A stretch of 64,000 nucleotides of DNA, taken from positions 36,317-100,316 of the forward strand of contig NZ_JAPUVI010000108.1 in the NCBI RefSeq assembly GCF_029255285.1, written 5' to 3'. Positions 56,401 through 64,000 of this stretch are shown here, in pieces (within the stretch, counting starts at the first letter, position 1; every line of letters starts with the position of its first letter). Made by a program: the position numbers and the translations under genes. Under the pieces are notes generated by a model. It worked only from the letters and a program-made list of their open reading frames with translations, was not told the origin of the DNA and ran no database searches. This stretch comes from Accumulibacter sp. (GTDB taxonomy: Bacteria; Pseudomonadota; Gammaproteobacteria; Burkholderiales; Rhodocyclaceae).

Positions 56401-57126
56401 GCGGGCCGTTGCGAAGGCGTCGACGAGTGGCGACGGGTCGATCGCCTCGTTCGCCTCCGGCGTGTCGTCGGGCCAGATGAGCCGCGCGCGGGGTCTGGCG
56501 ATTCGCCGGCCGAGCAGCCGCGCCCAGGTTTCCGGCCGGTCGCGCTGGCGCAGGAGCGCGTCGGCCAGCGCCGGCGCGATCGCTCCGCTCGCCACGTGTC
56601 GCCGCCAGAAGTCGTTGACCGCCTCGAGGCGCAGTGCGCTGTCGTCCGGCAGCAGTTCGAGCTGGAACGGCAGGCCGGCGGCAAACGGTGTGTCGGACAG
56701 CGCGCGCTGGCAGAAGCCGTGAATCGTGTACACCGCGGCTTCGTCGAAGGTCTGCAAAGCGGCTTCGAGACGCAGGCGCAAGTCGCGGCGATCGACGCCG
56801 CTCCGCTCCTCGGCGGCAGCGACCAGCCGGTCGACGAATGGGTCGGCCGCCGGGCCGGCCTGGCTGGCGCCGCGCTGCAAGTAGCCGAGGACATCGACGA
56901 TGCGGCGGCGGATACGCGTGCGCAACTCGGCGGTAGCCGCGTTGGTGAAGGTGACGACCAGAATGCCGGGTGCTTCGACGCCCTTTTCGAGCAGCAGGCG
57001 CAGGTAGAGGCCGCAGATGTTCCAGGTCTTGCCGGTGCCGGCCGACGCTTCGATCAGGCGCAGGCCGTCGAGCGGGCAGGCCAGCAGGTCGAGATCCATG
57101 GTTGCCGCGCCGTGGCCGGCGTTCAT
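53398..57126 (-). CDS. recB: Exodeoxyribonuclease V beta subunit
   Basis: The 1242-aa slow 3'-5' helicase plus nuclease of RecBCD. Walker A is EASAGTGKTWN (residues 26-36). UvrD-type motifs include DEFQDTDPLQYAIFQRIYG and LVQVVTIHKAKGLEYAVVF. The C-terminal nuclease domain has GFIDLVFEHAGRYHILDWKSN. The ATG at 57124-57126 overlaps the recC stop (ATGA). The open frame continues upstream to 57990 inside recC, but that part has no RecB similarity. Confidence 0.94.
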   Translation of the reverse strand: MNAGHGAATMDLDLLACPLDGLRLIEASAGTGKTWNICGLYLRLLLEKGVEAPGILVVTFTNAATAELRTRIRRRIVDVLGYLQRGASQAGPAADPFVDRLVAAAEERSGVDRRDLRLRLEAALQTFDEAAVYTIHGFCQRALSDTPFAAGLPFQLELLPDDSALRLEAVNDFWRRHVASGAIAPALADALLRQRDRPETWARLLGRRIARPRARLIWPDDTPEANEAIDPSPLVDAFATARRLWGDAGAAASDALLAGLAALNANSYRAESVHAGAREWTDTFRRGDALALPDPETSKARLFTARFIAQRTKARQTPPRHPFFAAADDLLARHATLTNALRLARLHLLRRMLDECGGALREEKRRQRVQSFDDMLHGLDAALTSGDYPWLADSLRRRYPVALIDEFQDTDPLQYAIFQRIYGATGERPAAPLFLVGDPKQAIYSFRNADLHTYLAARHAAGTPYTLRHNQRSTAELIAACNALFAANPAAFILAGLNYTPVTAGDRPRPRLAEQGETTSAAMRVWRLPTPDGGYLPRAEATRLASQATAGEVARLLAAATGGLVTLGERALAPADIAILVRSHAQGQRIREALRRVGVGSVELSQNSIFQTPDAEELERILLAIAEAGRPALLYGALSTELMGFDASALAALAADERRLMESMARFGAYRETWLRRGFGVMLRAWIDGEAVARRLLARRDGERRLTNLLHLGELLQQADAEHRAPESLLRWLAGRRREAVADEDSQLRLESDRNLVQVVTIHKAKGLEYAVVFCPFLWDGQPSNFGQDEGRDYHDDDGRPVIDFRPDTDTATVNDIARRRRAEKDAEFMRLLYVALTRAAQRCYLVAGCYSTLAFGRTSTAQSRRSLLNWLVAGKGLSHAEWLTHQRPEEEIEQAWRALAEAAGPALSLRDLPVDSPPPLAGTDRSPASLAALPAPARIAAGWRIGSFSSLQHGADSEAAASDHDARVLAGRASAETVPAADLAPDDILLFPRGAAAGDCVHALFERVDFSHPAHWPAIIDQVLASHPPSPARPDADAARRAASMLHRLLDDVLNTRLPGDVVLATLRPRQRLVELAFHLPAAGLTAARLNGWLAAHGYPLPRLACAALDGYLKGFIDLVFEHAGRYHILDWKSNHLGFSAGDYGQRRLASAMAEHGYHLQHLIYSVALQRYLRRRIADYDYERHFGGVYYLFVRGVRPAWYEATAGGQRLACGVYSHRPSKATLDAFDALLAPPSPGVAA

Positions 57127-60100
57127 CGGGGCGATTCCTCGAGGTGGTCGAGCAGCGGGCCGAAAACGGCGCTCGCGCAACGCTCGAAGTCTTCGTCGAG
57201 CGGCGCGTCGACGCCACGTAGCGCGAGCCGGTAGGCCGGATCGGCGCTTTCGCCCCAGCTCGCGTCGCGCGCCCCCGACCACCGCTGGCGGGCGGCGCTC
57301 GCGCCCTTGGTGGCGTAGGCCCAGGAGCTCTTGGGGAAAAAATGCATTGGCGCCGAGAGACCGAGGCGGTAAAGGCGAAGCAGTTCGCCGAGTTGGGCAC
57401 GGGCGCTGTCCGGGTCGCAGGGCCGCAGGCCGTAGTTGGCGTCGCGCGCGTACCAGACGGTCCGCCGGTCGGCTGCCGCCGGCGCCGCAGCGCAGAGGAA
57501 GAGGTGGGCGATCCAGCCGGCCAGGTAGTCGGCGGGCTGCAATTCGTCGTAGCGATAGCGCACGAGTCCGGCGCGCCGCAGATCGCCGAGCGATCCGGCA
57601 AGCCGCCACGGCTCGCCGTCGAGCAGGTAGTCGAAGCTGGCGTGCACCGCCGGCAGCGGCGTGGCGGCGAGCTGCGGCGCCAACTCGGCGGCAAAAGCGC
57701 GCAGGCGCGCGACTTCGTCGGCGACCAGCCGTTCGCCGAACGGTCCGCTCGGGAACTCGTTGCCGGCCAGCGCCAGGGCCAGCGCCCGCTCGTCGGAACA
57801 GCCGGCAAGCAGCACCGGCAGGAGGCGCCGGGCGAGCGCCTGCCGGCCGGAGTAGTCGGGGAGGAAGGGCTCGTCGTCGGGCAGTTCGTCGTCCGCCGCG
57901 GCCAGCGCGATGTTCAGCCGCCGAGTGAGCAGGTTGCGGCTGGGTTGCCGGAAGAAGTTGAGCAGTTCTTCGAGGCGGACTTGCCGCCATTCCGCCGGCG
58001 CTGCCGGCAGGGGATCGGTGAAGAAGGGAAGCCTGGCGCCGTCGCGTATCGCTTGGGCGCCGTCTTCAAGCGCCTCGCCGTCCTCGCCATCATCGTCTTC
58101 CGGGCAGGTGGCGGCCAGGCCGGCGCTTTCCTGCCGCAGCGCGGCGCAGTACTCGGCGTTGAAGCTGCGCCGGCGGCGATCGCCGCCGACCAGGAAATAC
58201 TCGCTCGAGAAGGCCTGCAGCGGATGGTCGACGGTCAGGCGCCGCCGCGCCGCGTCGATACTCGTCGCGTTGGCCGGATCGTCGGCGCAGGCGATAGCGA
58301 GATAGTCGATCAGCTCGGCGAGCAGGACCGACGGTGCGACGACGCTGTTGTCGCGGCTGCTGCGCCCGCTATAGCTCAGGTAGAGGCGTTGCCGAGCGGC
58401 GAGGAGGATGTCCAGGAAGAGGTTGCGTTCGTCGAGCCGTCGCTGCCGGTCACCGGCTTGCGGCCGTCGCGCCATCAAATCGAACTCGGCCGGCCGGTCG
58501 GCGCCCGGAAAAGCGCCGTCGTTCATGCCGAGCAGGCAGACGACGCGGTAGGGCAGGGCGCGCAGACTGCTCAGGGAGGAAAAGGTCAGTCCGCCGCCCG
58601 GTACGCCGCCGCGTCCCGGGTCGTCGAGCCGCGCGCTCAAGGCGCTATGCACCACGGCCAGCGGGAGCGGTGAACGGGCGCCGCCGCGCCGCATGTCCGA
58701 GTGCAGTTCGTCGATCGTCGCCTGCATGGCGCGCAGATCGTCGATCAGCTCGCCATCGGCGCGCACGAAGCGGCTCAAGGCCTCGCTCAGCGAACGCTGC
58801 CAGGCGTTGGCGTCGCGCGCTTGCGACCAGTCCTCGCGCAGCGCTTCGAGAGCGCGCAGGAAACGCCACCAACGGCCGAGCGTCACCGCGTCGCCGCCTT
58901 CCGGATTGCCCGCCGCGATGCGCCCGGCGACGACGGTATTCCTGGCCGTCGGCTCGCCGCCGAGCGCGTAGGCGAGAAACAGCCGGTGCAGGCCATCGGC
59001 GAAGCTGTGCCGCTCGGTGACCGGCAGGTTCAGGCGGCGACGGCTGTCGGCGTCGAGCCCCCAGCGCATGCCAGCGTCGCCCATCCAGCCGTGGATGCGC
59101 TCCAGGTCGTCGGCTTGCAGCCCGAACCTGGCCGCGACCGGAGGCTGTAGGAGCAGGTCGAAAACGCGGCTCGCCGTGAAGCGGCTGCCGCACAGGGCGA
59201 GCAAAGCGTCCAGGGTGCGCGCGACCGGGTTGACGCGAGCGGGCGGCAAGCCGGTGATGGTGTAAGGGATTCGGCGTGAGGCGGGAACCGTTCCGAATAC
59301 CGCCTCGATCAGCGGCGCCGCCGATTTCAGGTCGGGCAGCAGGACGACGATCTGCTCCGGCGCCGGCGGATCGCGGTCGGCGAACATCGCCAGCAACTGG
59401 TCATGCAGAACTTCGAGTTCGCGCGTCAGCGAATGACAGACATGTAGCTCGATGCTGCGGTCTTCGTCGGCGAGTTCGACGCTGCCGGGCGGCAGCTCTT
59501 CGAGGTCGAGGATCGCATTCTGCAGTCTGGCCAGCAGGTGCTCTCCGCCGGCCGGCAGGAAGACGCTGCCTTCCTCGACGAGCTCGGTGTCGTCGGCCAG
59601 GAGCATTTCGATAGCCGTCTGCGTTTGTTTTCCCCAGGCGGCGAGCAAGCCGTTGCCCACCTCATGATGCGCGTCCTGATGACGCGCGGCGAGATAGCTC
59701 AGGCGCTTGCGGTCGACGATGTCGAACCAGTACTCGCGGCAGGGGTTGAGGGCGTAGACGCGGATGTCCATCCAGCGCGACAACTGACGCAGGATGTCGA
59801 GGTAGAGCGGTGGCAGCGTGTGCAGGCAGAAGACGCTGGCGGCGGCGGGTAGCCCGGCTGGCATCGGCGAGCCACGGTCGCCTTGTTCGATTCTCTGGAA
59901 AAAGGCCGTTGCCGGGTGTTGCCGGTGCAGACCCAGTTCGCTGGTGATGCGCTGCCAGAGCGCCGCCTGCCAGAGCTCGTCGGCGGCGCTCTCGGCGTCG
60001 AGCCCCGGAATTCCCGCCGGCCGGCCGTCCGACCAGGCGGCCAGCCACCTTGAACGGTAGGTGCTGTAGTGCTCGATCAGGATCGCGCAGCGCTGTGCCA

Positions 60101-60470
60101 GTTCGAGGCGCATCACCGGGTCGGCGTCGCGCAGGTAGCGCGACAGGCGCGTGTGAGCGTCGGTGAAGCGACGCTCGCCAAGCACCTCGAAAACCCGCCA
60201 GATCAGCCGCTGCGGAGCGAAGGGGGACTCCTCATCGACTTCGACCAGTTGGCCGATTTGCCGCCACAGCCACTCGGCGAGGTAGGAGAAGTCGATGTTG
60301 GCGCAGATTCCGTGGCGGTCGGCGCAGGCCAGCTCGATGCGGCGGCGCAGCGCCGTACTCGGAACGATCACCTGCTGCGCGGCGAGCGGCGAGACGCTTT
60401 CTTCCGCCAGATGAGCGAGCAGTTGTTCGAGCAGGACTTCGAAGCGGTTGGACAGGGTCAGCCGAAGCAT
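57123..60470 (-). CDS. recC: Exodeoxyribonuclease V gamma subunit
   Basis: The 1115-aa subunit that senses Chi in E. coli and splits the duplex. It starts MLRLTLSNRFEVLLEQLLAH and contains AQQVIVPSTALRRRIELACA, LPDLKSAAPLIEAVFG and RALPYRVVCLLGMNDGAFPG, all typical of RecC. It is the first gene of recC-recB-recD. The Chi sequence of this organism cannot be inferred here. Confidence 0.94.
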   Translation of the reverse strand: MLRLTLSNRFEVLLEQLLAHLAEESVSPLAAQQVIVPSTALRRRIELACADRHGICANIDFSYLAEWLWRQIGQLVEVDEESPFAPQRLIWRVFEVLGERRFTDAHTRLSRYLRDADPVMRLELAQRCAILIEHYSTYRSRWLAAWSDGRPAGIPGLDAESAADELWQAALWQRITSELGLHRQHPATAFFQRIEQGDRGSPMPAGLPAAASVFCLHTLPPLYLDILRQLSRWMDIRVYALNPCREYWFDIVDRKRLSYLAARHQDAHHEVGNGLLAAWGKQTQTAIEMLLADDTELVEEGSVFLPAGGEHLLARLQNAILDLEELPPGSVELADEDRSIELHVCHSLTRELEVLHDQLLAMFADRDPPAPEQIVVLLPDLKSAAPLIEAVFGTVPASRRIPYTITGLPPARVNPVARTLDALLALCGSRFTASRVFDLLLQPPVAARFGLQADDLERIHGWMGDAGMRWGLDADSRRRLNLPVTERHSFADGLHRLFLAYALGGEPTARNTVVAGRIAAGNPEGGDAVTLGRWWRFLRALEALREDWSQARDANAWQRSLSEALSRFVRADGELIDDLRAMQATIDELHSDMRRGGARSPLPLAVVHSALSARLDDPGRGGVPGGGLTFSSLSSLRALPYRVVCLLGMNDGAFPGADRPAEFDLMARRPQAGDRQRRLDERNLFLDILLAARQRLYLSYSGRSSRDNSVVAPSVLLAELIDYLAIACADDPANATSIDAARRRLTVDHPLQAFSSEYFLVGGDRRRRSFNAEYCAALRQESAGLAATCPEDDDGEDGEALEDGAQAIRDGARLPFFTDPLPAAPAEWRQVRLEELLNFFRQPSRNLLTRRLNIALAAADDELPDDEPFLPDYSGRQALARRLLPVLLAGCSDERALALALAGNEFPSGPFGERLVADEVARLRAFAAELAPQLAATPLPAVHASFDYLLDGEPWRLAGSLGDLRRAGLVRYRYDELQPADYLAGWIAHLFLCAAAPAAADRRTVWYARDANYGLRPCDPDSARAQLGELLRLYRLGLSAPMHFFPKSSWAYATKGASAARQRWSGARDASWGESADPAYRLALRGVDAPLDEDFERCASAVFGPLLDHLEESPR

Positions 60471-60590
60471 GGTGCCGGCACGCGGGTTGGCGAAAACAAG
60501 CGATTATCGCATCGGCCGGCGCCGATTCCGCCATGCCGGGCGACGGCGAAAAGAAGTGGGCCGACGCCGCTGCGCCCACTTCGTCCAATG

Positions 60591-60607
60591 TGTCGAAAAA
60601 TTTTACA
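60591..60607 (+). promoter_or_regulatory. Element shared by both PEP-CTERM genes (copy 2)
   Basis: TGTCGAAAAATTTTACA, 141 bp upstream of the CHRD-domain PEP-CTERM gene. It differs from the copy at 46212-46228 only at position 6. Downstream of both copies, a further GCTTGTTT occurs 93 to 101 bp from the element start, suggesting a common promoter plan. The 277-bp recC/CHRD interval holds no gene. Confidence 0.6.
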
Positions 60608-60747
60608 GTCGGCGCAGGGAAAGGTCGGCCGGAGACGGCAAATTGTTGATCGATATGGTCAAGTTTTTTCAGGCGCAAATCGTGCTTGTTTTTTGGCTGG
60701 GCGACTTTGCGCCAATCCAGCCGTATCCGATTCGAACGGAGAAAACC

Positions 60748-61353
60748 ATGACCAGGAAATCCATGTGCGCTTCCATGGCTGCTGCGGGAGCCGTCGCAAT
60801 GACGGTTCTCGGTGCTGTCGGGCCGGCGTCGGCCGCGCCGATCACCCTGTATGCCACACTTACCGGAGCGGCGGAATCCCCGCCCAACGCGTCGCCGGGG
60901 AGCGGCGAGGCGGTGGTGACTTTCGACGACGAAGCCGATACGCTACGGGTGCGGGTGAGCTTCCGCGGCCTGCTGGCTCCCGTGACGGCGTCGCACATTC
61001 ACTGCTGCACGGCGGTGGCGGGCGAGGGTACGGCAGGGGTGGCGACGCAGACACCGACTTTCACGGGCTTTCCGAGCGGTGTATTGGCGGGCGAGTATGA
61101 TCGCACCTTCGATCTCGGTTCGCTGCTCTCGTATCGGCCGGGTTTCGTGACGGCGAACGGCGGCTCCGCCGCCAGTGCCGAAGCGGCGCTGGGCCTCGGA
61201 TTGGTGAGCGGTGGAGCGTATTTGAACATCCATACCTCGCTCTTCCCGGGCGGCGAGATCCGGGGTTTCCTGGTTCCCGAGCCCGCCTCCTTCGCGCTGT
61301 TCGGCGCCGGGCTCGCCGGGCTCGCCGCGTTGCGCAGGCGCCGCGCCGCTTGA
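60748..61353 (+). CDS. CHRD-domain PEP-CTERM exported protein
   Basis: The 201-aa secreted protein has a signal peptide (AAAGAVAMTVLGAVGPASA) and a CHRD (chordin-like) domain from about residue 30 (LYATLTGAAESPPNASPGSG, ASHIHCC, YLNIHTSLFPGGEIRGFL). A C-terminal PEP-CTERM signal follows (VPEPASFALFGAGLAGLAAL then RRRR). Exosortase targets of this kind are linked to the exopolysaccharide matrix and floc formation in related bacteria. ACGGAG precedes the ATG. Confidence 0.9.
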   Translation: MTRKSMCASMAAAGAVAMTVLGAVGPASAAPITLYATLTGAAESPPNASPGSGEAVVTFDDEADTLRVRVSFRGLLAPVTASHIHCCTAVAGEGTAGVATQTPTFTGFPSGVLAGEYDRTFDLGSLLSYRPGFVTANGGSAASAEAALGLGLVSGGAYLNIHTSLFPGGEIRGFLVPEPASFALFGAGLAGLAALRRRRAA

Positions 61354-61423
61354 GCTAGCCGCGGCACGGAGGTCTTGTGCCGGCCAGCCGCCTGGACGGC
61401 GGGCGTCGCGCGGCGCCCGTCGG

Positions 61424-62230
61424 CTAGCCGTAGCGACCCTCGATGTAGTCCGCGGTTTCCCGATGTGCCGGCGTGACGAACATTTCGTCGGTGCGCGCGT
61501 GTTCGACGACTTTGCCCATCAGCATGAAGACGCATTCCTCGCTGGCCCGCCTCGCCTGGGCCATGTTGTGCGTGACGATGAGGATCGTGTACTGGCCGCG
61601 CAGTTCCCAGAGCAGTTCCTCGACCGCTTCCGTACCCTTGGGGTCGAGCGCCGAACACGGTTCATCCATCAGAAGCATTTTCGGTTTGACCGGCAGCAGG
61701 CGGGCGATGCAGAGCTTTTGCTGTTCTTCCAGAGAGAGTTCGGTCGCCTTGCGCGTCAGCCGATCCTTCACCTGATCCCACAGCAGCACCTGGCGCAGCG
61801 ACTGTTCGACGATCTCGTCGGGAGTGCCCTGGTGTACGTCGCCGCCGCCCTTGGCATGCAAGCGGTGGCTGAAGAGGATGTTGTCGCGGATCGAAATGGG
61901 CAGCGGGTTTGGGCGCTGAAAGACCATGCCGACCTGTTTGCGTACCTGCACCAGTTCGACCTGCGGATCGTAGATGTTCTCGCCCATGACGTGGATGCTG
62001 CCCTCGATGCGGACGTAGCCGAGGCGTTCGTTGATCCGGTTGACGCTGCGCAGGAAGGTGCTCTTGCCGCATCCCGAAGGCCCGATCATCGAAGTGATCA
62101 GGCCTTGCCGGATGCGTAGATCGACGTCGTAGAGCGCCTGAAACGTTCCGTACCACAGGTTCAGTCGCTGGCTGTCGATTGCGTACTCGGGTGTCGCTTG
62201 GAGAAGCGCCGCCGTCTGGTGGGTATTCAT
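61424..62230 (-). CDS. pstB: Phosphate ABC transporter ATP-binding protein, signature-degenerate paralogue
   Basis: A 268-aa PstB-type ATPase. Walker A GPSGCGKS (50-57), Q-loop VFQRPNPLP (Q105), Walker B LLMDEPCSALDP (D189, E190) and H-loop VTHNMAQ (H221) are intact. The ABC signature is LSLEEQQKL (165-173) instead of LSGGQQQ. Together with the adjacent second PstB, which has the reverse pattern of losses, it probably forms a heterodimer on PstCA. Separated by 65 bp from that gene. Confidence 0.9.
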   Translation of the reverse strand: MNTHQTAALLQATPEYAIDSQRLNLWYGTFQALYDVDLRIRQGLITSMIGPSGCGKSTFLRSVNRINERLGYVRIEGSIHVMGENIYDPQVELVQVRKQVGMVFQRPNPLPISIRDNILFSHRLHAKGGGDVHQGTPDEIVEQSLRQVLLWDQVKDRLTRKATELSLEEQQKLCIARLLPVKPKMLLMDEPCSALDPKGTEAVEELLWELRGQYTILIVTHNMAQARRASEECVFMLMGKVVEHARTDEMFVTPAHRETADYIEGRYG

Positions 62231-62295
62231 CGTGGTTCGTGTCCTTGATAGACCATTCTGTGAAACGGCCGGCGGCCGGCCGCGCGGGCGCTTGT

Positions 62296-63108
62296 CTAAC
62301 CGAATCGTCCCTCGACGTAGTCGCGTGTGCGCGGGTCTTTCACCTCGCCGGTGAACAGGTCTTCGGTGATGCCGACTTCGACGCATTCGCCGTTGAGAAA
62401 GAAGGCCGTTCGATCGGCCAGACGGCGCGCTTGCTGCACCAGGTTGGTGACCAGAAGAATGGTCACTTCCTGGCGCAGTTCCTTGAGAACGTCCTCGATG
62501 CGCATCGTGGTGACCGGATCGACGGCGATCGAGAACTCGTCGAGCATCAGGAGATCCGGCTCTTGCGAAAGCGCTCTGGCGATCGTCAGGCGTTGTTGCT
62601 GACCGCCGGACAGCAGGCTGCCGAGGGCGTTCAGGCGATCCTTGACCTCGTCCCAGAGGGCCGCGCGCGTCAGGCAGCGCTGCACGATGACGTCCAGGTC
62701 GGCCTTGTTGTTGATCCCACGCAGGCGAGGCGAGAGGGCCACGTTGTCGTATACCGTCATCGGCAGACCGACCGGCAGCGGAAAGACGACACCAATGCGG
62801 CTGCGCAGGGCATAGACGTTGCTCAGCCGACTCGTATCGCGACCGTTGAAACGGATCTCCCCGTCCACCTTCATCCCCGGCGTGAAGACATTCATCCGGT
62901 TGATGGCCTTGAGCAGCGAGGTCTTGCCGGCGTTGGCCGGGCCGATGATGCCGAAGATCTCATGCTCGCGAACGGCCAGGCTGACTCCTCGCAGCGCCGT
63001 CGTGTTGCCATAGCGGATGCTCAGGTTCTTGATCTCGAGCTTGCTCGGAAAATTGTCGATGGGTGCCACGGTGTCGCTGGCCACCGCCGCTGCGCCGGGA
63101 TTCACCAT
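62296..63108 (-). CDS. Second phosphate ABC transporter ATP-binding protein, Q-loop/H-loop-degenerate paralogue
   Basis: The 270-aa PstB-like ATPase keeps Walker A (GPANAGKT, 56-63) and an intact signature LSGGQQQRL (166-174). The Q-loop glutamine is proline (VVFPLPVGLP, P110), the H-loop histidine is asparagine (VTNLVQQ, N222), and Walker B is followed by Phe (LDEFSIAVDP). It overlaps pstA by 7 bp. These changes would make one of the two composite ATP sites non-canonical when paired with the other PstB. Confidence 0.87.
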   Translation of the reverse strand: MVNPGAAAVASDTVAPIDNFPSKLEIKNLSIRYGNTTALRGVSLAVREHEIFGIIGPANAGKTSLLKAINRMNVFTPGMKVDGEIRFNGRDTSRLSNVYALRSRIGVVFPLPVGLPMTVYDNVALSPRLRGINNKADLDVIVQRCLTRAALWDEVKDRLNALGSLLSGGQQQRLTIARALSQEPDLLMLDEFSIAVDPVTTMRIEDVLKELRQEVTILLVTNLVQQARRLADRTAFFLNGECVEVGITEDLFTGEVKDPRTRDYVEGRFG

Positions 63109-63992
63109 TTCTTTCTCCCTCTCAGCCACATGCGGAAAGCGATCGAGAGACTGTTCATGGTCAGCACCAGGCCAATCAGCACCAACGCGACGCCGAAGGG
63201 GACTTCGTCGGCGATTCCCGGCACCTGCGTCGCCGCGACGAACAAGTGTAGCGACAGCGCCATCGTCTGATCGAAAACGCTTTGCGGCAAGAACGGCGTA
63301 AAGAAGACGGCGCCGGTGAACATGATCGGAGCCGTTTCGCCGGCCGTTCGCGAAACCTCGAGAATGACCCCGGTGAGGATGCCGGTGATCGAGTTCGGCA
63401 GGACCACGCGGCGGATCGTCTGCCAGCGCGTCGCGCCCATGTTCCAGCAAGCCTCGCGGAAGGCCAGCGGCACCGCCTGCAGCGACTCGCGCGTGGCGAC
63501 GATGACCACCGGCATGGTCATCACCGCCAGCGTCAGGCTGGCGGCAAGAATGCTGGTACCGAACTTGAAGAAGAGGACGAAGGCGCCGAGCCCGAACAGC
63601 GCATGGACGATCGACGGAACGCCGGCGAGATTGATGATGGCCAGATTGATCGTCCGCGTAAACCAGTTGTCACCGGCGTACTCGCTGAGGTAGATGGCGG
63701 CGAAGATGCCGATCGGCACCGACAGGAGCAGCGCGACGGTCACCAGCCAGATGGTCCCGAGCAGCGCCGGAAAGACGCCGCCGGTGCGCATGCCGTCTGT
63801 CGGCGCCGTCAGCAGGAACTCCCAGGACATCGCGGCGCCGCCCTTCACCACCAGGGTGCCGAGGATGAGCAGCACCGGCGTGATCAGAAGCAGGGTCATC
63901 AGCCCGAAGAGCAGGCGGTAGCGTCGTTGCACACGAGCGTTGTGCTGGTTCAGGTTGCTGGCCTGAAACATCGTTGGATTGGCGGTGGCCAT
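63102..63992 (-). CDS. pstA: Phosphate ABC transporter permease PstA
   Basis: The 296-aa inner-membrane permease has six predicted helices. The typical EAA loop is ESLQAVPLAFREACWNMGATRWQTI, and the conserved AGVPSIVHALFGLGAF and VILEVSRTAGETAPIMFTGA stretches are also present. With PstC (expected just beyond the window end) it would form the phosphate channel. The start at 63992 is 8 bp from the window edge, where a TTA (63996-63998) could be the stop codon of pstC on the minus strand. Confidence 0.93.
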   Translation of the reverse strand: MATANPTMFQASNLNQHNARVQRRYRLLFGLMTLLLITPVLLILGTLVVKGGAAMSWEFLLTAPTDGMRTGGVFPALLGTIWLVTVALLLSVPIGIFAAIYLSEYAGDNWFTRTINLAIINLAGVPSIVHALFGLGAFVLFFKFGTSILAASLTLAVMTMPVVIVATRESLQAVPLAFREACWNMGATRWQTIRRVVLPNSITGILTGVILEVSRTAGETAPIMFTGAVFFTPFLPQSVFDQTMALSLHLFVAATQVPGIADEVPFGVALVLIGLVLTMNSLSIAFRMWLRGRKKW

Positions 63993-64000
63993 GGCTTACC

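Noticed and set aside
60671-60686. Sigma54-like GG-N10-GC upstream of the CHRD PEP-CTERM gene
   Set aside because: The -24/-12 match is partial and the equivalent position at the other PEP-CTERM gene has wrong spacing, so it is not annotated as a promoter.

Overview
The window looks like a chromosomal contig of a high-GC betaproteobacterium, most likely Rhodocyclales and plausibly a Candidatus Accumulibacter-type organism. This is inference from gene content: two PEP-CTERM proteins, a uvrB / aromatic aminotransferase neighbourhood, an sdhCDAB-sdhE-gltA-sucAB-lpd block, pst transporter genes, and frequent GTG/TTG starts. No rRNA, tRNA, CRISPR array, prophage or intact insertion sequence was seen. 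The sequence begins inside uvrB and ends upstream of pstA, where pstC would be expected.

Layout. 1-5.6 kb: uvrB (partial), aminotransferase, a small ferredoxin/hydrolase pair, a DnaJ-like protein and a VanZ-family membrane protein. 5.6-11 kb: a 412-bp stretch without a gene, a sodium:solute symporter with a histidine-rich tail, an RRM RNA-binding protein, a small charged protein, YebC and a HerA-like ATPase. 11-15.7 kb: PhzF, then a tightly overlapping isochorismatase-like / DUF1272 / EamA / GlxA-type regulator operon, then a crotonase. 15.7-19.2 kb: a divergent GTP cyclohydrolase I homologue, a nitronate monooxygenase-like flavoprotein, rlmJ and a MazG-like protein. 19.3-32 kb: the TCA-cycle block, with mdh divergent from a GntR regulator, followed by sdhCDAB, sdhE, gltA (with a clear terminator), sucA, sucB and lpd. 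32-41.3 kb: small operons including an MBL hydrolase, a thioredoxin-like protein divergent from a MarR regulator across a perfect 27-bp palindrome, a SRPBCC / lipoprotein / nuclease-fold module, azlCD and greB. 41.4-46.2 kb: htpG, a deoxyinosine glycosylase, a decayed IS4-type transposase fragment and an orphan GspE-type ATPase. 46.2-51.5 kb: a PEP-CTERM protein with a peptidase-like core, a beta-propeller lipoprotein, katA with a translationally coupled 39-aa upstream ORF, and a 55-aa membrane protein. 51.5-60.5 kb: recC-recB-recD. 60.5-64 kb: a CHRD-domain PEP-CTERM protein, then pstA and two different pstB genes.

Points of greatest interest. The two adjacent PstB proteins carry complementary losses of ATPase motifs, which predicts an asymmetric heterodimeric phosphate importer. 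A 17-bp element matching at 16 of 17 positions lies upstream of both PEP-CTERM genes. The FolE homologue lacks two residues conserved in canonical GTP cyclohydrolase I. Two small genes around katA and recD were found by direct reading of the minus strand.
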